64,000 nt of DNA from Salinibaculum rarum (GTDB lineage: Archaea; Halobacteriota; Halobacteria; Halobacteriales; Haloarculaceae). Position 1 is the first letter of the stretch. Every line of letters begins with the position of its first letter. This document shows positions 1 to 6,649 of this stretch, one piece after another. The notes below the pieces were generated by a model, which made no database searches, was not told the origin of the DNA, and saw only the letters and a list, made by a program, of their open reading frames with translations. The stretch covers positions 434,001 through 498,000 of the forward strand of contig NZ_CP129994.1 in the NCBI RefSeq assembly GCF_030505615.1. The letters run 5' to 3'. The position numbers and the translations under genes are program-made.

Positions 1-285
1 GAACTGTCGCGCTGCCTCCTCGTGGAACTCATCGACGTTCACCCACACGTCTCTCTCATCGCACTCCCACTCGTCTTTGTTCTGCGTAGGCATCCATCGA
101 ATTTCGTTTGTTTTCTCGAAGTCATCGTGGGTGCGCGGGTGCACCGCCTCACTCCATTTCCCGGCGAGCCCCGCACTCACCACGACATCACCGTTCGTCC
201 AATACGACTTATCTTCGTACTTCCGCGACTTCGTTTGTTTGACGAACTGCTCACCGAACGCGAAACTGGATTTCGTAACAGGCAT
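1..285 (-). CDS. Hypothetical protein, partial at the window edge
   Basis: The minus strand reads open from an ATG at 285 to the left edge. The N-terminus begins MPVTKSSFAFGEQF and continues with a Trp- and Asp/Glu-rich stretch (for example DEWECDERDVWVNVDEF near the edge). Codon choice strongly favours GC at third positions and the product is acidic, as expected of a real haloarchaeal gene. The C-terminus lies outside the window. I do not recognise the family and see no membrane segment or catalytic motif. The gene is followed upstream by the first large structured tract (about 340-1750), so that tract lies in its 5' flank. Confidence 0.7.
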   Translation of the reverse strand, partial: MPVTKSSFAFGEQFVKQTKSRKYEDKSYWTNGDVVVSAGLAGKWSEAVHPRTHDDFEKTNEIRWMPTQNKDEWECDERDVWVNVDEFHEEAARQF

Positions 286-572
286 TGGAATCAACTCACG
301 CTCACTCGCGCCAACCCGACCTACCCACCGCGGGCGGTCGGCTGTCCCCGCGCCGCTCGCGGCGCGGGAACTCGCTCGACGCGAGTTCACCCCACCTGTT
401 TGAGGCACTTCCCGAGTAGGGCTATTCGTCACGGCGGGGCCGCCGATACACCCCGATATACCCCGGTCACCCCGGACCGGGCCCGATATACCCCGGAAGC
501 CGACGGAAGTCCGGGGTCGTGGGTCCGGCCTCGGGGCGCGGGGTCGCGGGGTCGTGGCGGCCGCGACGTGAT

Positions 573-592
573 CGTCTGCGTCGACGCAGACG
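573..592. repeat. 20-bp perfect palindrome
   Basis: CGTCTGCGTCGACGCAGACG is self-complementary over all 20 bases. As RNA it would form a hairpin with a minimal loop or a dimer; as DNA it could be a protein-binding site. It sits within the structured tract, with a 7-bp hairpin (543-549/561-567) immediately to its left. Confidence 0.7.
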
Positions 593-614
593 CAGTTGGG
601 ATCGTGTGGAAGGG

Positions 615-639
615 ACCCGCGCCGCGGGTTGGCGCGGGT
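615..639 (+). repeat. GCGGGTT-heptaloop hairpin, copy 1
   Basis: ACCCGCGCC pairs with GGCGCGGGT (9 bp) around the loop GCGGGTT at 624-630. The loop is shared with five other hairpins whose stems are unrelated in sequence. Confidence 0.75.
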
Positions 640-836
640 AGGGTCCGCCGATGCCGACTGGGTCGGCGTCGTAAGCGGCGAGTCCGAGCATAGTCCGTCG
701 CGGAGAATCGGGTCGTGAACAGCGCGACTGTCGCCGAGACGCTCGCTGTCAGCGAGCAGCACTCGGCGGCACCAAGCGGTGGAGCGCCGAAAGCCCGATT
801 AGCGACGCAACGCGCAGGCGAAAGGCAAACAGGCAA

Positions 837-876
837 GCTCGCTCGCCTGCGGTGTTGTGCGGAGAGGCGAGCGAGC
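837..876 (+). repeat. Large-loop hairpin, copy 1
   Basis: GCTCGCTCGCC pairs with GGCGAGCGAGC (11 bp) around an 18-nt loop, TGCGGTGTTGTGCGGAGA (848-865). The same 18-nt loop recurs exactly at 994-1011. Confidence 0.75.
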
Positions 877-985
877 AGTCTGGGGAAACTCGCGGCGACC
901 GAAAGCCCATACCGGGAAGTGCCGAGTATATTGGGGTTGGCAGACCCCTGGGAAACCTGCGGCGCCGCAACCGGAAGGGGCCCCG

Positions 986-1019
986 CGCTCGCCTGCGGTG
1001 TTGTGCGGAGAGGCGAGCG
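986..1019 (+). repeat. Large-loop hairpin, copy 2
   Basis: CGCTCGCC pairs with GGCGAGCG (8 bp) around the same 18-nt loop as the copy at 837-876. The upper stem is shared, while sequence below it differs between copies. Confidence 0.75.
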
Positions 1020-1250
1020 TGGGGTTAGGTGTCCGTGTGAGGCGTCTCCGCAGAGCAGTGCCCCGTCCGTCACGCGTCCCGCGACGCGGGGTGTCGCGGG
1101 GCGCTGATCGCAACGGAAGTCGCCGCTACCGCGGCGACCGCGCGTGACCCTCGCGGAAGCGCGCGCGGCGCTGCGCAAGAGAGAAGCACTGGAGGAATGC
1201 CCCGGTGACCCCAAATCCGCGAAACCTGCCACTGCTGGCAGGTGCGAGAA

Positions 1251-1277
1251 CCGCGGTCGCGCGGGTTGCGACCGCGG
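1251..1277 (+). repeat. GCGGGTT-heptaloop hairpin, copy 2
   Basis: CCGCGGTCGC pairs perfectly with GCGACCGCGG (10 bp) around GCGGGTT at 1261-1267. A second hairpin (1225-1242, loop CTGC) stands just upstream. A close relative at 1078-1100 carries the loop GCGGGGT. Confidence 0.75.
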
Positions 1278-1306
1278 AAGCACAGCAGCCAGGTACGTGA
1301 ACCGGC

Positions 1307-1327
1307 GGCGCTCGCGGGTTGAGCGCC
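1307..1327 (+). repeat. GCGGGTT-heptaloop hairpin, copy 3
   Basis: GGCGCTC pairs with GAGCGCC (7 bp) around GCGGGTT at 1314-1320. Confidence 0.7.
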
Positions 1328-1471
1328 CCGGAAGGCGTCGAAAGCCCGGTCCGTGGAACGGGGGCGCGGGGTTCGGGTGGGAGCGGTGGAATGCGCCCAG
1401 TCCTGGGTGAGAACCGTCTCTCGGTAGCCGAGGCAACGACCCGTCCGTCAGCCTCGGCTGACGCAACGGAA

Positions 1472-1498
1472 ACCCACCGCCGCGGGTTGGCGGTGGGT
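1472..1498 (+). repeat. GCGGGTT-heptaloop hairpin, copy 4
   Basis: ACCCACCGCC pairs with GGCGGTGGGT (10 bp) around GCGGGTT at 1482-1488. It follows directly after a CTCG-loop hairpin at 1446-1463. Confidence 0.75.
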
Positions 1499-1782
1499 CG
1501 TGGCGTAGTCTCGGGAGAGACACGGAAGCGCAAGCGTAGTGCTTCGGCGGAAACGGCGGACTCGCCAGTGAACCGTGGTGACGCGGGTGAGCGCCACCGC
1601 GAACGCAACGACGTCCGTGAGCACCGGCGCTCGCGCGGGTCAGCGCGGTGAGCAAGACTCCTCCGGCTTCCGCCGAATGGAAACGCCGGTGCGGAAAACA
1701 CGCACACCAGTAGGTCGATCCCGGTCTTCGCTCGGCCTGATTCCCCACTTGCCGTTCCTGCGACCCGTTGCGGGGGCGAGTG

Positions 1783-1863
1783 GTGGTTATGCTGGGACTG
1801 CCAGCGGCGGCTCAGCGAATCTCCGATTCGCGCACTGCGCGCGACGGCGACGCGCGGTCGGTG
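1783..1863 (+). repeat. Structured repeat element, copy a
   Basis: First of at least six related copies. The order is a GGTGGT lead, an ATGCTGG segment, a small hairpin with a GGC arm, TCAGCG, a strong hairpin (here GCGAAT/ATTCGC, 1815-1820/1826-1831, loop CTCCG), the segment CGCACTGCGCGCG, a paired CGCGCG, and GGTCGGTGT. The copies conserve the single-stranded segments while stem sequences change on both sides. Confidence 0.65.
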
Positions 1864-1929
1864 TATGTTCGAGAATCTCGTGGTTGTGTGGCGAGGTTCT
1901 CGAGGAAGAACCGGTGAGAGGCGGCTGCG

Positions 1930-2265
1930 TCAGAACAGCGACAGGGACACGTCCTTGTCGTGGAGTTCGTCAGCCGCCTCAAGTGCGTCTGCGACAGCAT
2001 CGATGAGAGGCTGGTCAGACACATGCGGGCCGTCAGACCCGAGTCCGTCAACCGTGTCAACGTGCACGTTTCCGGAGAGGATGGTAGCGTTTCGTTCGTA
2101 TCCGACTTCCTCCAACAGACTGCCGTAGAGCTTCTGGAGGTTGCACGCCAGTTGTCGTGAGATATTTTCGTGAAGGGTCACCCACGCGCCTTCGTAGAAC
2201 ATCCGAACTGCGTACTGCTGTTTGTCCTCGGTGCCACCGGTCTGAGTGTGCTGTTTCACAGACAT
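1930..2265 (-). CDS. Small hypothetical haloarchaeal protein (111 aa)
   Basis: The ORF is open further upstream, but the acidic, gene-like part begins at the ATG at 2265 (MSVKQHTQTGG). The upstream extension (MPRDGGGRVLQ) looks like translated non-coding sequence. The product has a central hydrophobic and charged stretch (RMFYEGAWVTLHENISRQLA), then LLEEVGYERNATI, and a C-terminal helix rich in Ala, Asp and Glu. No signal peptide, membrane helix or catalytic motif is visible and I do not recognise the family. It is an isolated minus-strand gene with structured repeats on both sides (copy a on its 3' side, copies b and c on its 5' side), so it has no operon context to suggest a role. Confidence 0.65.
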   Translation of the reverse strand: MSVKQHTQTGGTEDKQQYAVRMFYEGAWVTLHENISRQLACNLQKLYGSLLEEVGYERNATILSGNVHVDTVDGLGSDGPHVSDQPLIDAVADALEAADELHDKDVSLSLF

Positions 2266-2570
2266 CTGTAGAACACGTCCGCCCCCGTCGCGGGGCACTC
2301 TTTGATGCCCGCGACGGGAAGGACTCTGAGGAAGGCGCGCTGGGGCGTGTGAGCAACAGGGGAGAGGGTGGTGAGACCCCGTAAGGGTTTCTCGCCGCTG
2401 TGCGGAGGCGATGCTCGCCTAAAGCGACCAGCACGGGAGCGACGGCGAGCAGGTGCCCTGAGGACAGCACCGCAGGGGCACCGGAACCCATTACGGGGTC
2501 TCAGAGCTGGGTCTCAACCCTCCCCTGTCAGCGAACCGCCACGCGCCTGACGGCGTGCGGTCCGCGGGAG

Positions 2571-2670
2571 GAGGTGATGACGTATGCTGTTGCGCCGAAG
2601 GCGGCTCAGCGGCAGGTCTCCTGCCGCGCACAGCGCGCGGAGCTCTGCTCACGCGCGGTCGGTGTTCGTC
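2571..2670 (+). repeat. Structured repeat element, copy b
   Basis: Same architecture as copy a: ATGCTG, a GCC-GAA-GGC mini-hairpin, GGCTCAGCG, a 7-bp hairpin GCGGCAG/CTGCCGC (2609-2615/2621-2627, 5-nt loop), CGCACAGCGCGCG, a distal CGCGCG partner, and GGTCGGTGTT. Confidence 0.65.
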
Positions 2671-2699
2671 GCGCCGCCTCGGCGGCGCTGATCAGGCGG

Positions 2700-2812
2700 G
2701 AGGTGGTTGTGGGAATGCTGGTGTTGCCGAAGGCAGATCAGCGCTCGACGGAGGAGAGCGCGCACTACGCGCGACGGCGACGCGCGGTCGGTGGTTGTCG
2801 CGCAGCTCCGCT
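2700..2812 (+). repeat. Structured repeat element, copy c
   Basis: Mini-hairpin TGCC-GAA-GGCA, then GATCAGCG, hairpin GCGCTC/GAGCGC (2741-2746/2756-2761, 9-nt loop), CGCACTACGCGCG, CGCGCG and GGTCGGTGG. The outer pair of the mini-hairpin is T-A here, against C-G in copies b, d and e. Confidence 0.65.
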
Positions 2813-2884
2813 GCGCGTGACTGCGCGAGCGGTGCTGTTGTGGTTGCGGTTTGTTGCCGGGGGCGAGCGCCCGCTCGAAAAGAG

Positions 2885-3071
2885 AGCCCGGACTCCGCAG
2901 AGTCCGGGTCGAGCGGCGCGAGTTTATTGTAAACGCTCCTCAGCAGAGGAGCGTCCCCGGCAACCGCGGTCGCACGAGGTGAGGCGAACCCCGCGAAAAT
3001 AGGGCCCGGACTCCGCAGAGTCCGGGTCGCGGGTGAGCGAACCGCGCGAGGCTTGCCTCGTGCGACCGCGG
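2885..3071 (+). repeat. Nested multi-helix structured element
   Basis: Two identical hairpins CCCGGACTC/GAGTCCGGG with loop CGCA stand at 2887-2908 and 3005-3026. Between them is an 8-bp hairpin (2934-2941/2946-2953, loop AGCA). The second copy is enclosed by CCCGCG/CGCGGG (2990-2995/3028-3033) and then by a 16-bp perfect inverted repeat, 2964-2979 against 3056-3071 (CCGCGGTCGCACGAGG). The nesting is what a folded RNA would show. No protein of plausible composition is encoded. Confidence 0.6.
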
Positions 3072-3088
3072 ATGTTGTTGCGGTATGT

Positions 3089-3165
3089 GTTGGTGGTCAT
3101 GCTGGAACCGCCAGCGGCGGCTCAGCGAACGAAGTGAGCGCACAGCGCTTGTGCGGTTCGCGTTT
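3089..3165 (+). repeat. Structured repeat element, copy d
   Basis: TGGTGGTCATGCTGG lead, mini-hairpin CCGCC-AGC-GGCGG, CTCAGCG, then CGAAC paired at distance with GTTCG around an inner CGCAC/GTGCG hairpin. The inner helix replaces the compact hairpin of copies a, b and f. Confidence 0.6.
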
Positions 3166-3198
3166 GTCCGACGAGCTCTGCTCGTCGAATTAGGCGGG

Positions 3199-3295
3199 AG
3201 GTGGTCGTGCGTATGCTGGTATCGCCGACGGCGTTCAGCGCGAGGACCTGCCGGACCGCAGCGCGCACCGGCGCGCGAGCAACGCGCGATCGCGT
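3199..3295 (+). repeat. Structured repeat element, copy e
   Basis: GAGGTGGTCGTGCGTATGCTGG lead (read in two parts), mini-hairpin CGCC-GAC-GGCG, TTCAGCGCG, then GC-rich sequence with CGCGCG segments. The distal half is more diverged than in the other copies. Confidence 0.5.
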
Positions 3296-3412
3296 TGGCG
3301 CGCAGGCGCGCCGAACCGACCGGCTCGGGCGCGGCGAGCAGACTGTGCGGGACTGGCGGTCACTGCGGTTCAGCAGCGCGATACTGCGAGGCAAAAAGAA
3401 AGCGCGGTCGTG

Positions 3413-3517
3413 TTAGTCGAGCGATTCGAGAACCGAGAATCCGAATAGGAGGATGAGGATGAACAGTGCAGTGCCACGCACACCGAGCACTGCCACCAGT
3501 GGGGTGAGTGGATTCAT
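3413..3517 (-). CDS. 34-aa single-pass membrane protein
   Basis: The minus strand from the ATG at 3517 to TAA at 3413 encodes MNPLTPLVAVLGVRGTALF followed by ILILLFGFSVLESLD. One hydrophobic segment (about residues 14-29) is flanked by an Arg and an acidic tail, which predicts a small inner-membrane protein. The ATG follows the TAG stop of the upstream gene (3518-4249) with no spacer, so translation by termination-reinitiation is likely and the two products probably work together. It is too short to assign to a family. Confidence 0.55.
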   Translation of the reverse strand: MNPLTPLVAVLGVRGTALFILILLFGFSVLESLD

Positions 3518-4249
3518 CTATTCACGCCCCACTGCCGCGTACACCTCGTCATCTTCACTGTCACCGTACGGGGTTTCATCAGCGTCCGGTCCACCCATTG
3601 CGTTCTCCGCAGGGTACACAACCGTCTCATCACGCTCCGGAGTGTCAAGCCGACCACGCTCGAGTGCGCGTCGAACCTTGTCACTGGCCTGTTTCGCCCG
3701 ACTTCCGAAACCCGTCATCATGCTCACCGTGTCTCGAACTCTGTTCACTGCGCCGCGTGCTGCGTCACTGACGTTCTTCCCGATTGCTGGAATAATATCT
3801 CGCACCAGCATTCCGGTCCCGGCACGCAACGTGTCGGTCAGTTCACGCGTCATCCCACGCTGAATCACGTATTCTTTCGAGAATGAGTGCACCACTGCAT
3901 ACGCGAGGAGGGTGCAATACACGTCGCTGTCGAGATTCCGCCCGGCTTCACTGCGTGATTCGTGGACGATGCTTTGCGCTCGCGTTCGTGCCATGTCACT
4001 CATCGGAAGATTGTATTCCGATTTGAACATGTACACCGCCACTGCCACGTCCGAGTACGGTGATTCGAAATGCCCGAGTTCCACGTCTTCGAGTCGCTGC
4101 GTGAAGTCGTCTGCGAGTCCACCGAGTCCGAACGGCACACCTGGCTGGAATCGGAATGTCGGCCGCACCTCCGTGTCTGCAAGTTCATCGAACGCGTGCT
4201 GGTTGATTTCACTGCTCACCGTCGCCGTAACGTCGAATTTCCAAAACAT
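3518..4249 (-). CDS. Hypothetical protein (243 aa), coupled to a small membrane protein
   Basis: The start at 4249 gives MFWKFDVTATVSSEINQHAF. The first about 110 residues have mixed charge with repeated aromatic residues (FRFQPGVPFGLGGLADDF, VAVAVYMFKSEYNLP). Residues of roughly 110-190 are amphipathic and moderately hydrophobic (CTLLAYAVVHSFSKEY, GMLVRDIIPAIGKNV) and could associate with membrane or with the 34-aa partner. The C-terminal 50 residues are Asp/Glu-rich and look disordered. There is no recognisable domain. It abuts the small membrane protein gene downstream and has a long structured tract in its 5' flank. Confidence 0.65.
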   Translation of the reverse strand: MFWKFDVTATVSSEINQHAFDELADTEVRPTFRFQPGVPFGLGGLADDFTQRLEDVELGHFESPYSDVAVAVYMFKSEYNLPMSDMARTRAQSIVHESRSEAGRNLDSDVYCTLLAYAVVHSFSKEYVIQRGMTRELTDTLRAGTGMLVRDIIPAIGKNVSDAARGAVNRVRDTVSMMTGFGSRAKQASDKVRRALERGRLDTPERDETVVYPAENAMGGPDADETPYGDSEDDEVYAAVGRE

Positions 4250-4748
4250 CGTTCTGAGTCACTCCTGCCCACCCGGGCTTGCCGCCGCCGCCGGCGCGGG
4301 CAGTTCATCTCGCGCGCCGGCGCGGCGGCCGTGGGTTGCACTCCATAGCGGCGCGCGTCGCAGTTTTCGCGGCCGCCCCCGCAGACGGGTAACCCCCGCG
4401 AAGAAGAGTAGAACCGCAAGGCATCGTGAAGGGACCCCGCGTGAGTGCGGGCGGTTGACCGAACGCGGGGTAGTGTCACGAGGCCTCGCGGAAGCGCAGC
4501 GACACGCGCGGGGTATACCCGTCTGGCGCTCGTCCATATGCCCGGCAGGGCGCGCGGCGCGCGCCCGACGCGGCGCGTCTCGTGCGGTCGGTGCGGTGAG
4601 ACGCGCCGTGACGCTACGGCAGCCCGGAATGGCCGGGAGAGCGCAGTGGGGCGGCCGCGATAGGAGCGCGAGCGCCGCGGCAGCTAGCGTTCGCGGTGAG
4701 CGCCGGGGTGTGTTGCGCCCGGCCATGCAGAACTGGTGCTGGCTGGGA

Positions 4749-4777
4749 CTCCCCGCGGCGCGGGTTGCCGCGGGGAG
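4749..4777 (+). repeat. GCGGGTT-heptaloop hairpin, copy 5
   Basis: CTCCCCGCGGC pairs with GCCGCGGGGAG (11 bp) around GCGGGTT at 4760-4766. It is preceded by GCTGGGA and followed by AGCTGG, which recall the lead of the structured repeat family. Confidence 0.75.
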
Positions 4778-5131
4778 CTGGACCGCTCCATCGGAGCGCT
4801 TCGTGCTGTGCGTGTCGAGTGCGCGGGTGGACTGAAAGGGGCGTGGCGCTCGCGCTTGCGTGGTCGGGTCAGCGTGGCCCTATCATCCCACGGAAGGATA
4901 TCCCGCTGAGCGACCGCGAGCGCCACGGGGCTTTCACCTGCTGCTCCACGTCATCGATGTTGACTGTGTCACTGCGAAGTCTCAACGTCGTCTCGTCTTA
5001 ACTCGGTCTCGTGTGCCGACGGTCTACGCACCTATCTCGATGACAACGACGCTGTCTTCTCAACACCGCTCCGCGATTGTGACTGCAATTCTATCGGTCG
5101 TCTCTGCGGCTGGTCTCCTCGTCCGCACGGG

Positions 5132-5158
5132 TCGCTCGCGTGCGGGTTGCGCGAGCGA
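5132..5158 (+). repeat. GCGGGTT-heptaloop hairpin, copy 6
   Basis: TCGCTCGC pairs with GCGAGCGA (8 bp), extended by a G-C and a T-G pair, around GCGGGTT at 5142-5148. A related hairpin with loop TGTGGGTGGG stands at 6113-6140 (9 bp, GGGGTCGCG/CGCGACCCC). Confidence 0.7.
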
Positions 5159-5251
5159 TCGCACCGCTACTCGTAGCGCTCCGTGCGCGGCCGTGCGCCG
5201 CACCGCGTCACTGCTGCACCACAAACAAAAAGGCGCGGGCCTGCGCCGCGC

Positions 5252-5473
5252 TCACTTCCACCCGGAGCGGTCGTCGTCCCACTGCGGCGGGCGTGACACG
5301 GGCGACCCCTCGTACTTGGGCTCCTTCACCTCCTCAATCTCGTCGCACTCCGGGTGCGTGCACTCCAGGTACGGAATGTCGGAGAGCGACTTGCCTTGGT
5401 GTCTCTCCGGGATGTCGAACTCGTGCTCGTGGTTGGTCGCCGGTTCGCCGTCGCTGGTGGCCATTTCAGCCAT
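5252..5473 (-). CDS. Small acidic hypothetical protein (73 aa)
   Basis: The open frame extends far upstream, but two ATGs (5473 and 5464) stand just behind a good minus-strand TATA element (5491-5509), so the protein begins MAEMATSDGEP or MATSDGEP. It contains HEHEFDIPERH, then LECTHPECDEIEEV with a Cys-x4-Cys pair, and ends in PPQWDDDRSGWK. The His/Cys arrangement could bind a metal, but the family is not recognised. A leaderless transcript is expected, because the predicted start of transcription falls within a few bases of the ATG. Confidence 0.65.
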   Translation of the reverse strand: MAEMATSDGEPATNHEHEFDIPERHQGKSLSDIPYLECTHPECDEIEEVKEPKYEGSPVSRPPQWDDDRSGWK

Positions 5474-5490
5474 ATCTCCCGGTCCCGGGG

Positions 5491-5509
5491 CTACGATAAG
5501 TATATCTTC
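5491..5509 (-). promoter_or_regulatory. TATA promoter of the 73-aa gene
   Basis: On the minus strand this reads GAAGATATACTTATCGTAG, with the TATA core about 25-30 nt before the ATG at 5473. Nearly the same sequence occurs pointing the other way at 5741-5760. Confidence 0.6.
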
Positions 5510-5740
5510 AGCCCGCGATGGCAGCGTCGGATACACCCCCGGTTTCCCCGGGTCACCGATTACCCCCGCGCGGACAGCGCGGGGGCGCGGTGATTCCCGG
5601 GGCGCGGGGGTCGGTGTCGCAGTCTCGCGGGTGACCGAGCACGCCACGGCGCGCAGGGAACATCGATGCGGCGTCGCGCGCGCCGTCGGTCTCTGCGGTG
5701 CCGTGCTGTCTCGGCGCGCGCGGTACGCCGCGGAGATGTC

Positions 5741-5760
5741 GAATATATACTATCGTAGAC
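5741..5760 (+). promoter_or_regulatory. Divergent copy of the same promoter, pointing into a non-coding tract
   Basis: The plus strand reads GAATATATACTATCGTAGAC, matching the minus-strand promoter at 5491-5509 (GAAGATATACTTATCGTAG). Transcription would begin near 5770 and run right into sequence without a credible protein gene. Confidence 0.55.
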
Positions 5761-5764
5761 CCGG

Positions 5765-6649
5765 TCTCGGTGATTGGCTGAAATCGTCCGGCCACCAGCG
5801 ACCGTCCGGCGAACCGGCGTGCTTCGAGCACCGAGGAGCGAACTCCCGGTTTCTGAGACACCAAGGCAGGCGGTGTCGGTCTCCGACGCCCTGGAGTGCA
5901 CGCGCGCCCTCGGCGACGGAGTGCGACTGAGGAGGTGTATGGAGCCCCGACGGTCGGGGTCGCCATCGCCCGCCGCGTACATGTGGGACGACGGCCCTCC
6001 CGGTGTGAGCGCGGCGCCCGCGACAGTTCCACGCCTTCCTGACCAATCAACAGGACTACGGAGGCGTGAGGCTGGGAGTGCCCCGGGCGTGGTCGGGTCC
6101 CCGATTACCCGCGGGGTCGCGTGTGGGTGGGCGCGACCCCGTGTCGGCGTGGGGGCCCGACCGATAACCCGGGGTCGGCCTCTGGAATGTCGTGTCGAGT
6201 ATAGCGGTTCGTCTTGGTGGACATGCTGGGACTGCCAGCGGCGGTTCAGCGCCAGCTCGCCTGGCGCGCACTGCGCGGCGCCGGCCCGATCACCCCTTGT
6301 GGGCGCGGGTCGGCGCTCGCGGGTGGTGTTCGTCTACAGAGGCTAGTGGCAGTAGCGGGGCGGATCCTGGCGCGCGCGGATCGTGCGCGAGGGACGAGAA
6401 GCGCAGTCGGTGTGTGAGCATCGCAGGAGGTTGTGGGCGGACGCGCGAAGCCGGAAGCGTGCCGGAAGTCGCGCGGGAGGGCCGCCCTGTGGCGCGCGCG
6501 ATTCGACGCGTGTGGTCGTGGTCTCTGCGGCGCGGTCTGCGGTCTGCGGTTGCGGGACCTCGCACGGGTACCGCGCCATGCGCGTCGGCTCGTGACTGTC
6601 TCGATGACGGGATGCTCCAGGGGCGGCGCGCGGCCTCACCCGCCCGCCG
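5765..6649 (+). ncRNA. Candidate non-coding transcript containing structured repeat copy f
   Basis: This tract lies behind the plus-strand promoter at 5741-5760. The open frames in it translate to Arg/Ala/Pro-rich basic sequence and lack an ATG at the expected position. It holds the 9-bp hairpin 6113-6140, structured repeat copy f (6215-6330) and a second possible TATA element, GAGTATAGCGG, just before that copy. Its right end meets the 3' end of the convergent gene 6650-7498. Confidence 0.4.
6215..6330 (+). repeat. Structured repeat element, copy f
   Basis: TGGTGGACATGCTGGGACTG lead as in copy a, GGCGGTTCAGCG, then a 7-bp hairpin GCGCCAG/CTGGCGC (6249-6255/6261-6267, 5-nt loop) in place of GCGAAT/ATTCGC of copy a. 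CGCACTGCGCG follows. Stem changes are compensated while flanks are conserved. Confidence 0.65.

Larger units (their letters stand above)
340..1750 (+). ncRNA. Candidate large structured non-coding RNA region
   Basis: This 1.4-kb tract has long open frames only because it is GC-rich; the translations are Arg/Ala/Pro-rich and basic, unlike haloarchaeal proteins. It is filled with perfect hairpins: 347-368 (9 bp, CTCG loop), 368-388 (8 bp), 543-567 (7 bp), 573-592 (20-bp palindrome), 615-639 (9 bp), 733-767 enclosing 741-757, 837-876 (11 bp), 986-1019 (8 bp), 1078-1100 (8 bp), 1119-1138 (8 bp), 1225-1242 (7 bp), 1251-1277 (10 bp), 1307-1327 (7 bp), 1446-1463 (7 bp, CTCG loop) and 1472-1498 (10 bp). 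Short GNRA-like segments (GGAAG, GAAAC, CGAAAG) recur on the plus strand, which is why I favour that sense. No promoter or terminator was identified. Alternative: a cluster of DNA-level inverted repeats. Confidence 0.5.
4250..5251. other. GC-rich intergenic tract with strong hairpins
   Basis: No ORF here has haloarchaeal protein character. Hairpins visible: 4548-4566 (8 bp), 4572-4607 (10 bp, GGCGCGTCTC/GAGACGCGCC, 16-nt loop GTGCGGTCGGTGCGGT), 4749-4777 (11 bp, GCGGGTT loop), 4784-4798 (6 bp) and 5132-5158 (8 bp plus, GCGGGTT loop). The right end (about 4930-5120) is less structured and I see nothing specific in it. Confidence 0.5.

Noticed and set aside
22-693. 223-aa plus-strand open frame
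   Set aside because: It overlaps the better minus-strand gene (1-285) and then translates hairpins; no protein-like composition.
429-1748. 439-aa minus-strand open frame
   Set aside because: The product is basic and rich in Arg, Pro and Ser, opposite to haloarchaeal proteins; it is a by-product of high GC and of hairpin symmetry, and several other frames are also open here.
340-1750. rRNA, RNase P RNA, SRP RNA or group II intron
   Set aside because: None of the conserved sequence signatures that I know for these RNAs could be found in the tract.
5774-6346. 190-aa plus-strand frame behind the plus-strand promoter
   Set aside because: It opens with TTG, is strongly basic, and covers structured repeat f; a non-coding transcript is more likely.
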